Shown piece by piece: positions 1 to 11,645 of a DNA stretch of 34,217 nucleotides; the stretch's first letter is position 1, and the number at the start of each line of letters is the position of its first letter. The notes beneath the pieces are model-generated. The model did no database searches. It saw nothing but the letters and a program-made list of their open reading frames with translations, and was not told the DNA's origin. Source of the stretch: Priapulus caudatus (Eukaryota > Priapulida > Priapulimorpha > Priapulimorphida > Priapulidae); assembly GCF_000485595.1 (NCBI RefSeq), contig NW_014577502.1:119981-154197 (forward strand). Reading direction: 5' to 3'. The position numbers and the translations under genes were made by a program.

Positions 1-1483
1 GACCCACCCAGAAAAAATCCTGGATACACCCCTGGGTATCGTGCAGGCTACTGTGACAAATACTAGTGGTGTATATTACCGCGCGAACGCCGTAGCATGT
101 GTGTATTGAGAAAAGTACAGCAGCTATCTTGCTTTTTTTGTCCTTATCTTCTTTTTCGCAGTCGCCCTGACTTTCTCTCATCGCTCACTGATCCCTTCAT
201 GTAGCGTCCCACAGCTCAGCTTTCACTTGCGCATTTAACAGATATATATCCGTGTACCACTGGGCACCATGGGCACCTCATTCCCCGTCCATTTCAAAAT
301 ATCTCTACCTATATCTTCTCATTCCACAACACGCTGTGCCATCCTACAAATATCTCAGTGCACCCTTCCATCGCTCACTCACCGTATTATTCCTCTTGCA
401 GATGCGAGTTAATTATCATTAACAACAGAGTTTAATTATAATATTATATATATAACATATGCATAGAATTAAGAGCTAAGAATATATAGCATACATTGAT
501 AGAATGTGAGACATGTTATTATATTATTATACAGTAATATGGGATTAATGTACCCACCTATTGTTGCTGGCTTACCATGTGATATAATTTTCACAGTATG
601 TAGGTGTTTTTGTGGCCTGGGTTCCCTCATCTTCACCTTCTGTCCGTCTCAACAACGGCTTCTCTCCCTCTATCACCACCATGCTTTGCCCCTCTCTCAC
701 CATATAACTTTTGCACTCTCACTTTCAGTTTCTGTACATCTCGTCGGATTCTGCTCTTCTCTCAGCATCAGCTTCTTCCCCTATCTATCATGACCAGCTT
801 TAACATCTCGCTAGCTGTGTTTTACCCATCTGAGAAACTTCATAACTATCAGGAATATGCTGTCAAATTAACACCTTGCTCGCTAATCATCTCACCTATA
901 TGCCAAGTAGAAAGTCTTAGAATATAAACATAGACGGAAAGGGTGGCACTTAGCAGAGAAAACAGTCAGAATCAACGGCTGGGGCACATGCACACATGTA
1001 CATAGACGGGAAGAGAGAGTTTGTTATTGCAAGATTAGGTAAACAAGGCCATTTTTCTATTTTGAGTTTCCAAAACACGAGGATAGGGCAGCTTTCCTAC
1101 GATGAATAACTTAGTAGTCTGCCACTACGATGCAGTGGAGTTAAACACGCATGTTTTATATGGAGGAATGATCAACGCGGGTGCACCACGCAGTTGAGTC
1201 TTTATTTTTGATAGCTTGGTTTACGATCTGTCGACGTCAAAAACAAAAATAAAAATAAAATGGATGCTTATCTTATTTCCGTACTACACTCACTCTTCAG
1301 CTACGAATTGGTTCTGATAGGCATTCATTTTGACAATTAATTGTTATTTGTTAGTGTTCATTCAATTTTATTTTTATTTTGACCACCAATACTGGTAAGT
1401 AAATGGGTGATAAAAAATAAAAAAAGGCTTACGTATATACGCCTATGTTCCCTGTACGCACATATGCGCATGCTTACACGCAC

Positions 1484-1591
1484 TAGCTCTAGTACTATAG
1501 CCCGCGTTCATTAACTGCCGCAGCCTGCCTAGACCATAGCGTCTAGCCGGCCTGCGGCAGTTAATGAACGCGGGCTATAGTACTAGAGCTA
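1484..1591. mobile_element. Fold-back element with perfect 40-bp arms
   Basis: The left arm 1484-1523 begins TAGCTCTAGTACTATAG. It is repeated exactly as its reverse complement at 1552-1591, leaving a 28-base loop that itself contains CTAGAC...GTCTAG. Flanking 9-mers TACACGCAC (1475-1483) and TACACGCGC (1592-1600) differ by one base and may be a target-site duplication. The element lies in a Bicaudal-C intron or beyond. It looks like a very short miniature inverted-repeat element, and the arm identity suggests it is young or subject to copy correction. Confidence 0.75.
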
Positions 1592-2016
1592 TACACGCGC
1601 ATGCTCACACAGTGATGAACGTGCACACATGTACTGGCATGCATGCAGAGTAATAGAACACTGAGTATCTTAAGAAATGCACCAACATGTTCAAAATATG
1701 AAGATCTGATACGCCTTTCTCAGGATTTATCTGCGTAAAATGCACCTAGGCTTCCACACACGATTTACCAACGTATGACTCATTGCAGTTCATCTCAGGT
1801 CAATGGTTTCACCAATACAAAAAGTGAAAGCACAACGTAAACAGAAGTAAACAGACTTTGGTTACTAGGTGACGGAGGGATAATTCAGGGTGATGACCAA
1901 GCAGCTGGCTGGCGGCAGAGCACTTTAAAATTCATCAATACCTGTATCGCAGTATGATGCAGGCCAGGGCAGCATCCAAGCAGCACCACTGCTTGCTGCC
2001 CTGCACAAGTGCTACA

Positions 2017-2051
<35 letters not shown>

Positions 2052-2113
2052 GCGCACACACGTCTGTCCGACTTTCAAGAAACGAGAGACAGCAAGTTCA
2101 TCATGACGATTAC

Positions 2114-2165
2114 ATCAGGAGTGAATAATAATATATATTTTTTAATATTATTATTCACTCCTGAT
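2114..2165. mobile_element. Short palindromic element, ATCAGGAGTGAATAA termini
   Basis: Arms of 21 bases (2114-2134 and 2145-2165) are perfect reverse complements starting ATCAGGAGTGAATAATAAT. A related inverted pair, AGTGAATAAAA (2205-2215) and TTTTATTCACT (2222-2232), lies just to the right. The same terminus recurs at 5827-5910, 9120-9157, about 9517-9556 and 29605-29617. Confidence 0.65.
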
Positions 2166-3233
2166 ACCATTAATACGGCGTAGCATCCCACTATTGCCAC
2201 TAGCAGTGAATAAAAACAATATTTTATTCACTCCCGACGATATCATAAGGAGCGGGTTTCAGTCTCGGGTGATAACGACCGGACGGAGAGCACGCGTTGA
2301 ACTCTGTTTGACCACTTTTACCCTTTAACAACAAAGCTTTAAACTGTCAAGTCAAACATCAAAACAAATACTGAACCAAAGCAAACCCATTTCATTTGAT
2401 TCACAACGCAGATATTCTCCACCGTGACACATCTAAATACCTTGAATATATACAGCCACCGCATCCCACGCGCGCACGCAAACACACAGTTTGCACCAAA
2501 TGTATGTACATGAATGTACGCAGCAATAAGCTAGCCAAATCTAGCATAAATATGCTAATCATTCTTCGTACTTCATTATCATATATCTACTACAAAACAA
2601 CACAGTGAAATCCCACACCGGGGGTGTAGATGCGTCATGAACATCGAAGCTATATATTACCTGGCATACTTAATGTCTATTGGTATTGATCGACTAACCC
2701 ACAAGCACTGTGGCTGATTGTTTTGGAATCCAGGTATGCCTTAGTCGCTGTTAGTGTTACACTCATCAGCACAAACTGTACACTCTCACTCATATCCATC
2801 TCGTACGTCTGCCTCCTACCAGATGTCCTAGCTGTCTACTTTTCGTGTGCAAGGAAACCTTTGAGCACAGCGGCTCTTCCTTTTGCATACATGTTTCCCG
2901 TCGTACTATCTCTCTATATTGGCACATCTAGCTTAGTCAGTTAGTGCCTTCCTCGTAGCCTTTACGGATCGTTTGTTAATAAGCAATATTCTTAGTATAG
3001 CACCCTTTCGAAAAACTCAAATTAAATCTGACTATTAATATATTAACAATTCCTTGGATTGGTGACGAATCTGACGATGCTAATATCGTGTGTGAAAATG
3101 GGTGTTATTCTATGCCACAATACATGGAAGCAGAGCATATATACACAAACTATCCTGTTCTAGTGCACAAACACCATGCACACATACAAACATGTTTATT
3201 AACAGCACGAGCTAACATACAATAAACGCTTAC

Positions 3234-3303
3234 CTTTCTTGCTTTTAGCACCAATCTTCAGCTTCGACGGCCATGTGATTTGTGTCGTCGTTTCATCCAT
3301 TAT
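3234..3303 (-). CDS. BICC1: Bicaudal-C third coding exon
   Basis: The 70-bp exon starts in phase 0 after tttcag and encodes IMDETTTQITWPSKLKIGAK and SKK plus one base before gtaagcg. The family motif ETNTQIAWPSKLKIGAKSKKD marks the entry to the first KH region. The next exon, expected to begin with an Asp codon (DPHIKV in human), lies outside the window. Confidence 0.93.
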
Positions 3304-3342
3304 CTGAAACGTGCACAGATATGCATTTTATTAGACATATCC

Positions 3343-3379
<37 letters not shown>

Positions 3380-6300
3380 AATGCTCAGCGTTGCTAAGAG
3401 CGACAAAAATAAAGGTCACACACAGACTGTCTTCTTTGACTGAAGCTAAACAAAAATACAGATTTGTTGATTTTTTTAATCCAGACTGTGGTGGCTGCAT
3501 TTTAAGCCTGTTGATATTAATCTCAAGGATATGAAAGGCTTTTGTTTGACAACGTTTCAAAATATAGAAAAACATTGCCATTACTTAAATATTTTTTGTT
3601 CATCTACTAAAATTGTGACTAATTTTATCAGGTCATTGAGTTACAACAACAAACGAAAAACAGGCCAGTGCTCCGATTACAATTATGAAAGTTGTATGCT
3701 CAAGTTTTCCAGTTTCAGTGAACAAAGCACATTCGTAAGCCAGTTAAAAGAAGATAAAGCATGTGCATGCCCTCCTTCTTTTTTTAAAGCTAATGTCATG
3801 TCAGGATACCACAATTTACAGTAACTATTATTTTGGACAGGTATCTAAGGTCGATGACACAGAATCTAAAATGCAGACAAACGAGTAAACGAGGCAAATG
3901 TGCTTTGTGATATGTTTAGCACAATAATATACACTATTTATACAGAGTTGAACGCGTGCACGCACACGCATACACATACACATACACTATGACAGAGCAT
4001 ATATGCCAGAATGAGATAGAGCACTACCACTGTGTATTGTAAATTAATTTACAGATTTACGCAGTGCTGCACTAATGTACAATTATCTACAATACTTTGT
4101 GATACGTGTGAACATGTGTACAGCATTTAGCAACATGTCTGTGACTATCCCATGACATATATATGCAAACCTGTATCACAGCTGTACTAATACTGTTCAA
4201 TAAAGCAGTTGAATGTATGCAAGTATATTTTTATCTCAAGTATTAAACCTTCAGTATAACCTACCCTTCGAAAGAAATCTTCCACGGCCTCGCCATGGCC
4301 CTCTGCTGCAGCTGAAACATCAAGACAAACTTTAAATCAATATTAAAATCTATGCCCTTAGCCAATACCCATAACACGCCCCCCTACAACACACGTGTAC
4401 ACATAACACGTATGTGTATATCATCTCTAATACACTGTGAACTGTTCAACAGAATTTAAATGATTTGGTGAAATATTGTGAAATACGACATAAAACAGCG
4501 TGCATGTGCAACACACCTTTGATACCGTCGTAAACCTACTGTCATACCGTGCGTACGCGGCTAATATTTAGCAGCGAAACAAATAGCCTCTTACACAGCT
4601 GTGAATGCTCAAACTAGTAGTAGTATCAAGTACATGACATCAAACAAATCACGAAGTTCTCCTATTACTAGTACAACTCAGCTCGAGGGCATACGCGTGA
4701 AGAAGTGAATTCGCGAAGAAGTTATTTCGCTACCGGCTTTCTTTTATGATGCTAATTCGCTGACAATTCCAAAACGCATCGAAGTGCGTTACCCACTGCA
4801 ACACGTCAGCAATAGAATTACGGAAGCGAGTAGCAGCTAGAACAGAGAACCCAGAAGTAATACGCGCTACCATCACAAGCACTCGTGTAATATAACCATG
4901 ACCCCCATGAGTGTAGTACAGGTAGACACAAAATGCGCACGAAACATGCGTCGGTTATCAAAATGTCAGTCGAAACTCAAGATTCGTGTTCACGATATTA
5001 GATATATGTGCTTCCAAAGACCCAACGACAAATACGATTTAATTTTTAAATGACAGTTAATGCCAAATGCGTGTAGCATGTAGTGACGGAGCTAGAGTAG
5101 GTGACAGTAATAGAAGTCATGCTCAACACCAAATATGGTATCACTGGCTACTCAACTATCACTGCGTTTAGCCCACTCCAATTACTACAAATGATATTCC
5201 GGCCTAACATTCATACCTGACAATTAATACGGAATAAAGGGTTAATTAATGCATGAAATCAGATCGCGTAGTGCTCAATTTTCCAGGACATTGACCATAT
5301 AAATTGGGAACACTGTGTAGAATTTCCAAGAACATATCTTATTTTCCAGAACCTTAGAAAACCTGATAATCCAGAATCCAGGATACGAACCTCGATATTT
5401 ATCATAGTCTTGTATTATGCTAGATATGCATGCATACACAACAAATGACTTCCTGTGATCCAATTCTACAAACTAACATATTTCATACTCAGAATAGCCA
5501 TCGGTTCAAAGCCCACGTGAAAGTGACTAATGGGAAGAAAACTCAAAAATGAAATATTAATGAGGTTCTGAGGAGGGAAACTGAAATATTATAGCAGTTG
5601 TAAACTGACAGAAATACTGTGACCCAGCTGCAGACAATGTAACATAACACATGCTAGCTGGTACTAGCAGTGTACTAGCAGTGGTGATGCGCCATTGCCT
5701 AGTCTTTCTCCCATATATGTTTTTGCTACATCTGCAAAATACATGTATGTCCTCGTACAATATTACATGTGCTGTACATTATCAAGCGCGTTGGCAGCTT
5801 TTCTATCAATGCATTTACCAACAATATATCAGGGGGTGAACAATGACAAATTGTCATTATTCAAATTGTTTAAATTTCAATTGTCAAATTGTCATTATTC
5901 TCCCCTGATAATGATACTTTAATTACTCGATCTTTGTACGTCCAGGGGAACAGTTTTTTCCTTTGTTACTGGGAGCTTCTAAATGTTTCTGTTCTAAGTT
6001 CTCATGCCTGAAATGCATCAAGAGGCTATATAGCATCAAATTTGAGAGAAATCCAAACGCTCTGGTTCTTTCAACACACTTTGTTTGTGTGTACATATGG
6101 GATATACCTGTACGAGTAATAGGAAGGTTACTGTATCCCACTTGACTCACCAGATTTTAACATCTTCAAGCGTTTATCTTCAACAATCTTGACCCTGGCA
6201 CTGGCTAAACACTGTTGCCTTTTGCAGCACACTCGAAATTGTACTTATTCATACATATCCTATACAAATCCATTGCAACAGCTGCAACTGGTTTCCAATC

Positions 6301-7397
6301 CTTGATCCTTTCAAATTGATTTTACGGTCTAATAGTCTGTAAATTGGAGGAGCAGTGTGCAGATACAGGTTTATGACTAGGAGGTTCTGGGGCCTACAGC
6401 TAGCTGCCCAGACACACACACATGCTACAATAGCAGAAACGTGTCAGAACAATACGAGACGTCCCTGGCCAATGTTGACAATAGCATTCCTCTGCATACA
6501 GCTCCGAGTATGGGCACATCTCTATCTATATACAGCAGTGCAGTAACCGTGCGTACATGCCTGTGCCTAAGCAGCACGAACTCCAACGCATAAATCGAAA
6601 CAGGGCAAACGCTTGGCTAGTCGGAAAGTCATGAAATTAGAATGCAACGGATATGGACAAATAATCGTTGCTTGTGATGCAGCTAGTATTTACACGTACG
6701 TGAAACGATTTCCAAATAACTAGTTTCTGTTTATGAAGGCAACAGGCCTGTGAGAACACTCACTGTAGCCTGTAGCCTGTAGGCTGTAGGATTATACATG
6801 GCAACCCTATTAAAACTTATAGACGCACTGTATGGCCAAGTAACAGCTAGTAGTAGTATATATACACAAGAAATGGAACCCCCTGTCGTGACAAGAAACT
6901 AGATAATATAGTGAAACCCTATCGTTTTCCGACTATAAGTATAAATATACGAACAAGCATAGCTCTTATTATGCGTGACCACTCAGTAAAACCACAGCGA
7001 TATAATTATGTGGAAAACTCAAAACAGCGATAATTAAGTTCGAAGCCTATATATACTGTGGCTATAGCTTCCTTGAAATAAAAGTTATATTATAATTCAC
7101 ACGGAATGTATTCTGGCACCGCCTGAATAGGAAGATAATTGGTAGCTGATTTCATATGGTTTAACATGAAACACATAAAACAATTATAAATACCATATCC
7201 GCGGCTGTAGTGATCCTAGACTAATAATAATAGTCGTAATGATCAACGCACCTTGCAACATTTGTTCAAGTTTTCGACGGTCCACACGGAATCTTTCTTC
7301 GACGAGGTCTGGATCTCGATCTTGGTTGCTTTCCAACTCTGTGTCATCACTTAACTGCGACATGTCCCTCATTTTGTCCCAACGTTCGACTGTCAAA
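3234..7397 (-). CDS. BICC1: Bicaudal-C (BICC1), 5' portion, spliced
   Basis: Bicaudal-C is a cytoplasmic RNA-binding protein with N-terminal KH domains and a C-terminal SAM domain. It represses translation of bound mRNAs, partly by recruiting the CCR4-NOT deadenylase, and acts in oogenesis, body patterning and kidney tubule development in model animals. Three coding exons splice in phase to give MRDMSQLSDDTELESNQDRD, PDLVEERFRVDRRKLEQMLQ, AAAEGHGEAVEDFFRR and IMDETTTQITWPSKLKIGAK, then SKK. Human BICC1 has EERFRVDRRKLE, DFFQKIMEETNTQIAWPSKL and KIGAKSKKD in the same order. The KH domains proper and the SAM domain would be encoded by exons beyond position 1. I found no further exon between 1 and 3233. 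Confidence 0.92.
4265..4311 (-). CDS. BICC1: Bicaudal-C second coding exon
   Basis: This 47-bp exon completes an Ala codon and then encodes AAEGHGEAVEDFFRR, ending in phase 0 at AGG|gtaggtta. The acceptor is gtttcag. Human BICC1 has AAAEGKGQSGEDFFQK here. It is too short to find by reading-frame length and is identified by its fit in sequence and phase between its neighbours. Confidence 0.9.
4312..7251. other. Bicaudal-C intron, about 2.9 kb
   Basis: Between the first and second coding exons. Apart from the inverted-repeat element at 5827-5910 I see no gene, only short random frames. The intron between the second and third coding exons (3304-4264) likewise holds only a TA run at 3345-3373. 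Confidence 0.7.
5827..5910. mobile_element. Inverted-repeat element, TATCAGGGG termini
   Basis: TATCAGGGG (5827-5835) pairs with CCCCTGATA (5902-5910). Internal sequence contains inverted TGACAAATTGTCA-type segments, so most of the 84 bases can fold. The ends resemble those at 2114-2165, suggesting one dispersed family. Confidence 0.55.
7252..7397 (-). CDS. BICC1: Bicaudal-C first coding exon
   Basis: The exon is preceded by a good branch point and acceptor (ctaat, then tttctcctag) and followed by gtgcgttg. The first in-frame ATG after this acceptor is at 7370-7372, in the context aaaATGa. It gives 40 codons, MRDMSQLSDDTELESNQDRD and PDLVEERFRVDRRKLEQMLQ, plus one base. An acidic leader before EERFRVDRRKLE is typical of the family. 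If the acceptor at 7398-7399 is not used, an in-frame ATG at 7424-7426 (MANDLCISPS...) would be the start. I prefer the shorter form because the sequence between looks like an intron end. Confidence 0.85.
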
Positions 7398-7732
7398 CTA
7401 GGAGAAATGCACAAATCATTAGCCATCTCACGGCATTCCTCAGCACCTGTACAAATGTATGTTTCACAACAGCGTGGTGTTTGCTCGCGTCGCGCCGCAA
7501 ATGACCCATCACTTGCCAGAATATGCGCGCCGAGACTAAAGTAGTTCTAAAGCGAAATCTAACGACTATCTGCGTGAAAATTTGCATATGTATAAATGAA
7601 TATAAATAGAAAAGTTCACATTTAAATAGAAACGTTTAATAATAAGCGAAATTAACACAAGCGGGCTAATGACAGACGATCAACTAGATCGCAGATAGTT
7701 CATATGCGGTTCACGCGCGAATGAATACTTAC

Positions 7733-7860
7733 CAAGTGACTGCGGCGCTCGGCGGCAAATTTAAAGGGCCTACGCTCCGCCCAGTATCTGTGATGTCGCC
7801 GACAACGCAATGCGAACGGAAGCAGCGGTGCCTTGGTAGTTGTCACGACTACGCTGGATA
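7733..7860 (-). promoter_or_regulatory. Probable Bicaudal-C promoter and non-coding exon 1
   Basis: A strong donor (cacttg|gtaagtattc, with exon base 7733) follows a CpG-rich stretch without any ATG on the minus strand. The stretch includes a GC box (GGGCGGAG, 7775-7782 on this strand) and an AT-rich TATA-like patch at 7757-7765. Splicing from this donor to the acceptor at 7398-7399 would remove a 333-bp 5' UTR intron. The transcription start is not defined by sequence alone. Confidence 0.5.
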
Positions 7861-7944
7861 AAAAGGTGTCAACATTCTCACGTTATGCCTACATTTACAT
7901 GTTCATATACACTCAACCGCGTTCTGGATAAAAATCGATCATAC

Positions 7945-8253
7945 AAATTAAGGCTCATAGGGTCGATGTCCCCCAGGGTACTGCAGGAACGTACCATATG
8001 GGTACGGTCCGGTATACCGGAACGTAACCTGGTAACTATTTGATATGGTTAGGGTTAGGGTTAGGATTAGGGGTAGTGTTAGGGTTAGGGTTAAGGTTAG
8101 GGTTAGGGAGTAGGCGTAGGCCTAGACTCGATCGTTAGTGGAGTAGGCGATGTACGGTCCGGCATATTAGATAGTACCAAGGTACCCGGAACGTACCCAG
8201 GGTACGTTCCGGCAGTACCCTGGGGGGCATATAGACCCTCTCAGCCAAATTAA
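7945..8253. mobile_element. Inverted-repeat element carrying TTAGGG-like repeats
   Basis: About 100 bases at each end are imperfect inverted repeats sharing CCCCCAGGGTACTGC and GGAACGTACC. The ends are flanked by GATCATAC (7937-7944) and GATCATAT (8254-8261), a likely 8-base duplication with one mismatch, as made by hAT-type transposases. The middle, about 8045-8109, is a degenerate TTAGGG array. It lies just upstream of the Bicaudal-C promoter. No transposase is present. Confidence 0.7.
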
Positions 8254-8909
8254 GATCATATCAAATAATCAAATTCTGCACCTTACGGAAGCAAAGCTAC
8301 ATGTTCTTTTAATTCGATAAATGATAGCATGTGGACAAATCATACGCTAACCACCTTTATGTTTATAGTGTGATACCAATTTATGCTGAAACAAGACAAT
8401 ATACCGTGGAATACCGTGGAATTGCTCATATGAAAAATACAAGGGTAGCAAAATAATATATGCACATGGTAAATTGCATGGTGAGGCAAATTCGGGTTAG
8501 GGTAATGACTTGGTAATATCAAGATATCAGCTTACGACAACCCCTTTCATATTCGTTGCGTTAGCCGTTAGTGGTAATGCTATGATTCTTGCTAAATTTG
8601 TACTAGTGACATTCCGATACTTTGCAGTGTGAACAAGCTTTATAAAGTTTTATTAGGTGCTTTAGATTGCGTTAGTTCTTTAACTTTACGGTATTAAATA
8701 TTAGGTCAGACTACAGGATTTCTCTCTTCTTGTCTTCGGCGATGGACATTCTTGGGGGAATAGGTAGGATCTCAAATCGTGAAACGCACTGAGACGTGCC
8801 CGCCAGACTAAGAGAGTGTTGTCACGCAGACAAGAAAAATCACCTATACTATAGTGCGACGGAAATTCTCATATGCGCATGATTTTTGTCATCGACCCTG
8901 CATGATCAA

Positions 8910-8958
8910 ACCATAGATAATTGCCCAATGGTAATTGCCTTGGGCAATTATCTATGGT
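8910..8958. repeat. Perfect 18-bp inverted repeat
   Basis: ACCATAGATAATTGCCCA at 8910-8927 is repeated inverted at 8941-8958, with a 13-base loop that is itself partly palindromic (GGTAATTGCC). No gene is nearby. It could be a small fold-back element; there is no clear target duplication. Confidence 0.6.
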
Positions 8959-9119
8959 CAGAGTGTGAGAGCTCTGTGGCCACTATAAATTGAGCATGAA
9001 TTTTTTCAAGACGAACCCCATTATTTGGCAGTTGTGTGCGTCACAGCTGGACAATCTGATGTTATAGACAATCTCTGGCTATGTAGACGGGAGACTGGCC
9101 TGTCCATAGATATACTATA

Positions 9120-9157
9120 ATCAAGAGTGAATAAAAACATTTTTAATTCAGTCCTGA
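9120..9157. mobile_element. Short fold-back, ATCAAGAGTGAAT terminus
   Basis: ATCAAGAGTGAATAAAAA (9120-9137) faces TTTTTAATTCAGTCCTGAT (9139-9157) with few mismatches. The ends match the ATCAGGAGTGAATAA family seen at 2114-2165. Confidence 0.5.
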
Positions 9158-9589
9158 TATATTACATGATATCTGTGAGTCAAGTCTAGTCAAGTCAATA
9201 TAGTCAAGTCTAGAGATTAGTGTCAGATCAGTCTGATATCGAAATTCATGTCATTATTATCTAAATCTAGTGATATCATAATAAATAGAACAATATTAAG
9301 CCAAATCTATCTAAAAGTTTGACGTTTCAAAATTCAAAGTTCAAAATTCAAAAAGACAAGAATTCAGATTGCATGCCGAAGACAATAATCTGAAAGCAGA
9401 GCGCGTATATTTGTTGAATAGCAGCATAAGCACTAGCAGTGAACTAGTGCCACGGTAGTGACACCTAGTGGTGGATTGTATAGGATAAGTGGCTGACTTT
9501 ATTACTCTTTCATATTTATCAGGATATTTATTTTTCCCTTTTATCTACTCCTGATATTTATGTATATATAATATATATATATTGCGCGA

Positions 9590-9733
9590 GAGAGAGAGAG
9601 AGAGAGAGACGAGACAGAGAGAGAGAGACGAGAGAAAGAAAGAGAGAGAGTAGGAGAGAGCAGCAGGAAGAGGAGAGAGAGAGAGGAGAGAGAGAGAGAG
9701 GAGAGAGCACGAGAGAGAGAGAGAGAAGAGAGA

Positions 9734-9776
<43 letters not shown>

Positions 9777-10071
9777 CAAGAGAGAGAGCAGGCCAAAGAG
9801 TAGAGAGCAGAGCGGGGAGGCAAGCAGAGAGCGAGAGAGAGGGAAGAGAGAGAGAGAGAGCGGAGAGAGGAAGAGAGGAGGAGACGAGAGAGGAAGAGAG
9901 AGAGAGAGAGAGAGAGGAGAGACAGCAGAGAGAGAGACGAGAGGAGAGCAGCAGAGAGAGAGACGAGGAGAGGAGGGGAGAGGACGCAGAAGAGAGAGAG
10001 AGAGAGAGGAGCGAAGAAGAGAGAGAGAGAGAGAGAGAAAGCAGAGGCATGAGAGAGGAGAGAGAGAGAGA

Positions 10072-10124
<53 letters not shown>

Positions 10125-10152
10125 GAGAGAGCAGAGAGAGAGAAGAGAGAGC

Positions 10153-10220
<68 letters not shown>
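9590..10220. repeat. Long GA-rich low-complexity tract
   Basis: About 630 bases of AGAG interrupted by C and extra G or A. Apparent long reading frames rich in Leu/Ser on one strand or Arg/Glu on the other are a consequence of the repeat. The irregular interruptions look like uncorrected long-read noise. Confidence 0.9.
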
Positions 10221-10222
<2 letters not shown>

Positions 10223-11250
10223 CTAATTTAATTGGCTAACATTCCTGGTTTAGTCAAATGTGTTTAGCTTCTTTCCAACTACAATCATATTTGTCCGTAC
10301 AAGAAGCATTTGTAAGCGCAAAAATTCCGTTAACGAGAATCACGTTTTACCGCTTTTCCTGGCCATTATACAATTGAAGATTGCGCTCGACGAAAAAATA
10401 TTCAACCCATACCATTCTCCGAGGAGTTTACTGAATTATTTCCCCGCATGGTGGTGGTGGGCTCAACCTTCTCCTCCCTATCAGGTACTTCTACATCTGC
10501 AAGAGCTCAAGCCTCACGGATTATTGTGATAACAACGCTACCGTGCAGGTAACGAAGCTAACGCAGTTTCTGTCACCATAAAACCTTGAGGTACGCGCGC
10601 TTAGAGAATTTACTTCGCTCAGGTGAGTGAGCACGGACCCAGGATTCTGTTTCCATGAGGTCACCCCGCGACTGCATATGGAAGCTAAGTCAATCCGATT
10701 GCGTTCCTTCTCAGATTTGTCACGCTCGTGCAGCGGAGCTCCGTGCGTGCAGCTGTCAGCACTGTCGTGTCAATACACGCTGGTGTGTCTTTTCCCTCCT
10801 GCAAGTAGGTGTAAACCTGGCGAAAGGCGGTTTACATTAGCACGGCCAGGTGTAAGGTACTCGTGTATGCATGGTGTACCATAAGCTGTCATTGCTCAAA
10901 GTTTCTAGTCATCTCCTTGTCCGACGTAGCGGCGCGGACGCTGTCACATGCGCTGCACTTGTGTTCATTAATTGCCGTCGCGTTGGGTGCATGTTTTGAA
11001 GCCCTTTCTTAAACACGACGTTTACACCGTTTTCAAAAAACCACGAAACGCCTTTTTTTAATTGGTACAATGGCAGGATGTTTTCTCTGTCGCAGAGATG
11101 GAGTCAGTTTCAGATCATGGCAGGCAGCAGCGGGGAATGAAGCGACATTTCGGTGTTGCTTCGTCTACGATGTTGCAAGGGTATGTGTGCAGAGTAGAGA
11201 AGGCAGAACATGCGAAGTGCAGTTTCTCACATCTACATTGTAGAGTGTCG
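10221..11250 (+). repeat. 1-kb unit, copy 1 of a noisy direct duplication
   Basis: This block, starting GCTAATTTAATTGGCTAACA, matches 11646-12676 over its whole length in the same order and orientation, with frequent one- to few-base insertions and deletions. No gene is recognised in either copy. It ends at the 25-N gap. Confidence 0.85.
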
Positions 11251-11275
11251 NNNNNNNNNNNNNNNNNNNNNNNNN
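11251..11275. other. Assembly gap of 25 N
   Basis: Twenty-five Ns sit exactly between copy 1 of the 1-kb unit and a second GA tract. A small fixed-size run suggests a placeholder rather than a measured gap. Confidence 0.95.
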
Positions 11276-11292
11276 GAGAGAGAGAGAGAGAG

Positions 11293-11323
<31 letters not shown>

Positions 11324-11406
11324 AAGAAGAGAGAGAGAGAGAGAAGACGAGAGAGGGAGGCAGAGAGAGAGAGCAGAAAGAGATGAAAGAGAGAGAGAGA
11401 GGGGGG

Positions 11407-11455
<49 letters not shown>

Positions 11456-11645
11456 GCAGAGAGAGAGACGAGCAGAAGAGAGAGGCCAAGAGAGAAGAGA
11501 GAGAAAGAGAGCAGAGAGAGAGAGAGAGTAGAGAGCAGAAGAGAGAAGAGAGAGGAGAGAGAGAGAGAGAGAGAAGATGAGAGAGAAGAGAGAGAGAGAG
11601 AGAAAGAGAGAGAAGAGAGAGAGAGAGATGAGAGAGAGAGAAGAG
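11276..11645. repeat. Second GA-rich low-complexity tract
   Basis: About 370 bases of interrupted AGAG, equivalent to the tract at 9590-10220 and leading into copy 2 of the 1-kb unit in the same way. Confidence 0.9.

Larger units (their letters stand above)
1..3233. other. Bicaudal-C intron or beyond, no gene seen
   Basis: AT-rich DNA with the fold-back element at 1484-1591, the palindromes at 2114-2232 and a CACG microsatellite at 2013-2060. No exon matching the next Bicaudal-C segment was found on the minus strand, and no other gene is supported. Confidence 0.6.
8262..9589. other. Intergenic, no gene seen
   Basis: AT-rich sequence upstream of Bicaudal-C. It contains the palindrome at 8910-8958, fold-backs at 9120-9157 and about 9517-9556 (TATCAGGATATTTA...CTCCTGATA), and short CAAGTC repeats near 9180-9215. 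Confidence 0.6.

Noticed and set aside
8045-8109. Chromosome end (telomere)
   Set aside because: The array is short and degenerate, enclosed by inverted repeats, and followed by ordinary sequence on both sides.
9541-10231. Long open frames rich in Leu/Ser or Arg/Glu over the GA tract, including one of 169 codons
   Set aside because: They follow directly from the AGAG repeat in every frame and have no conserved sequence.
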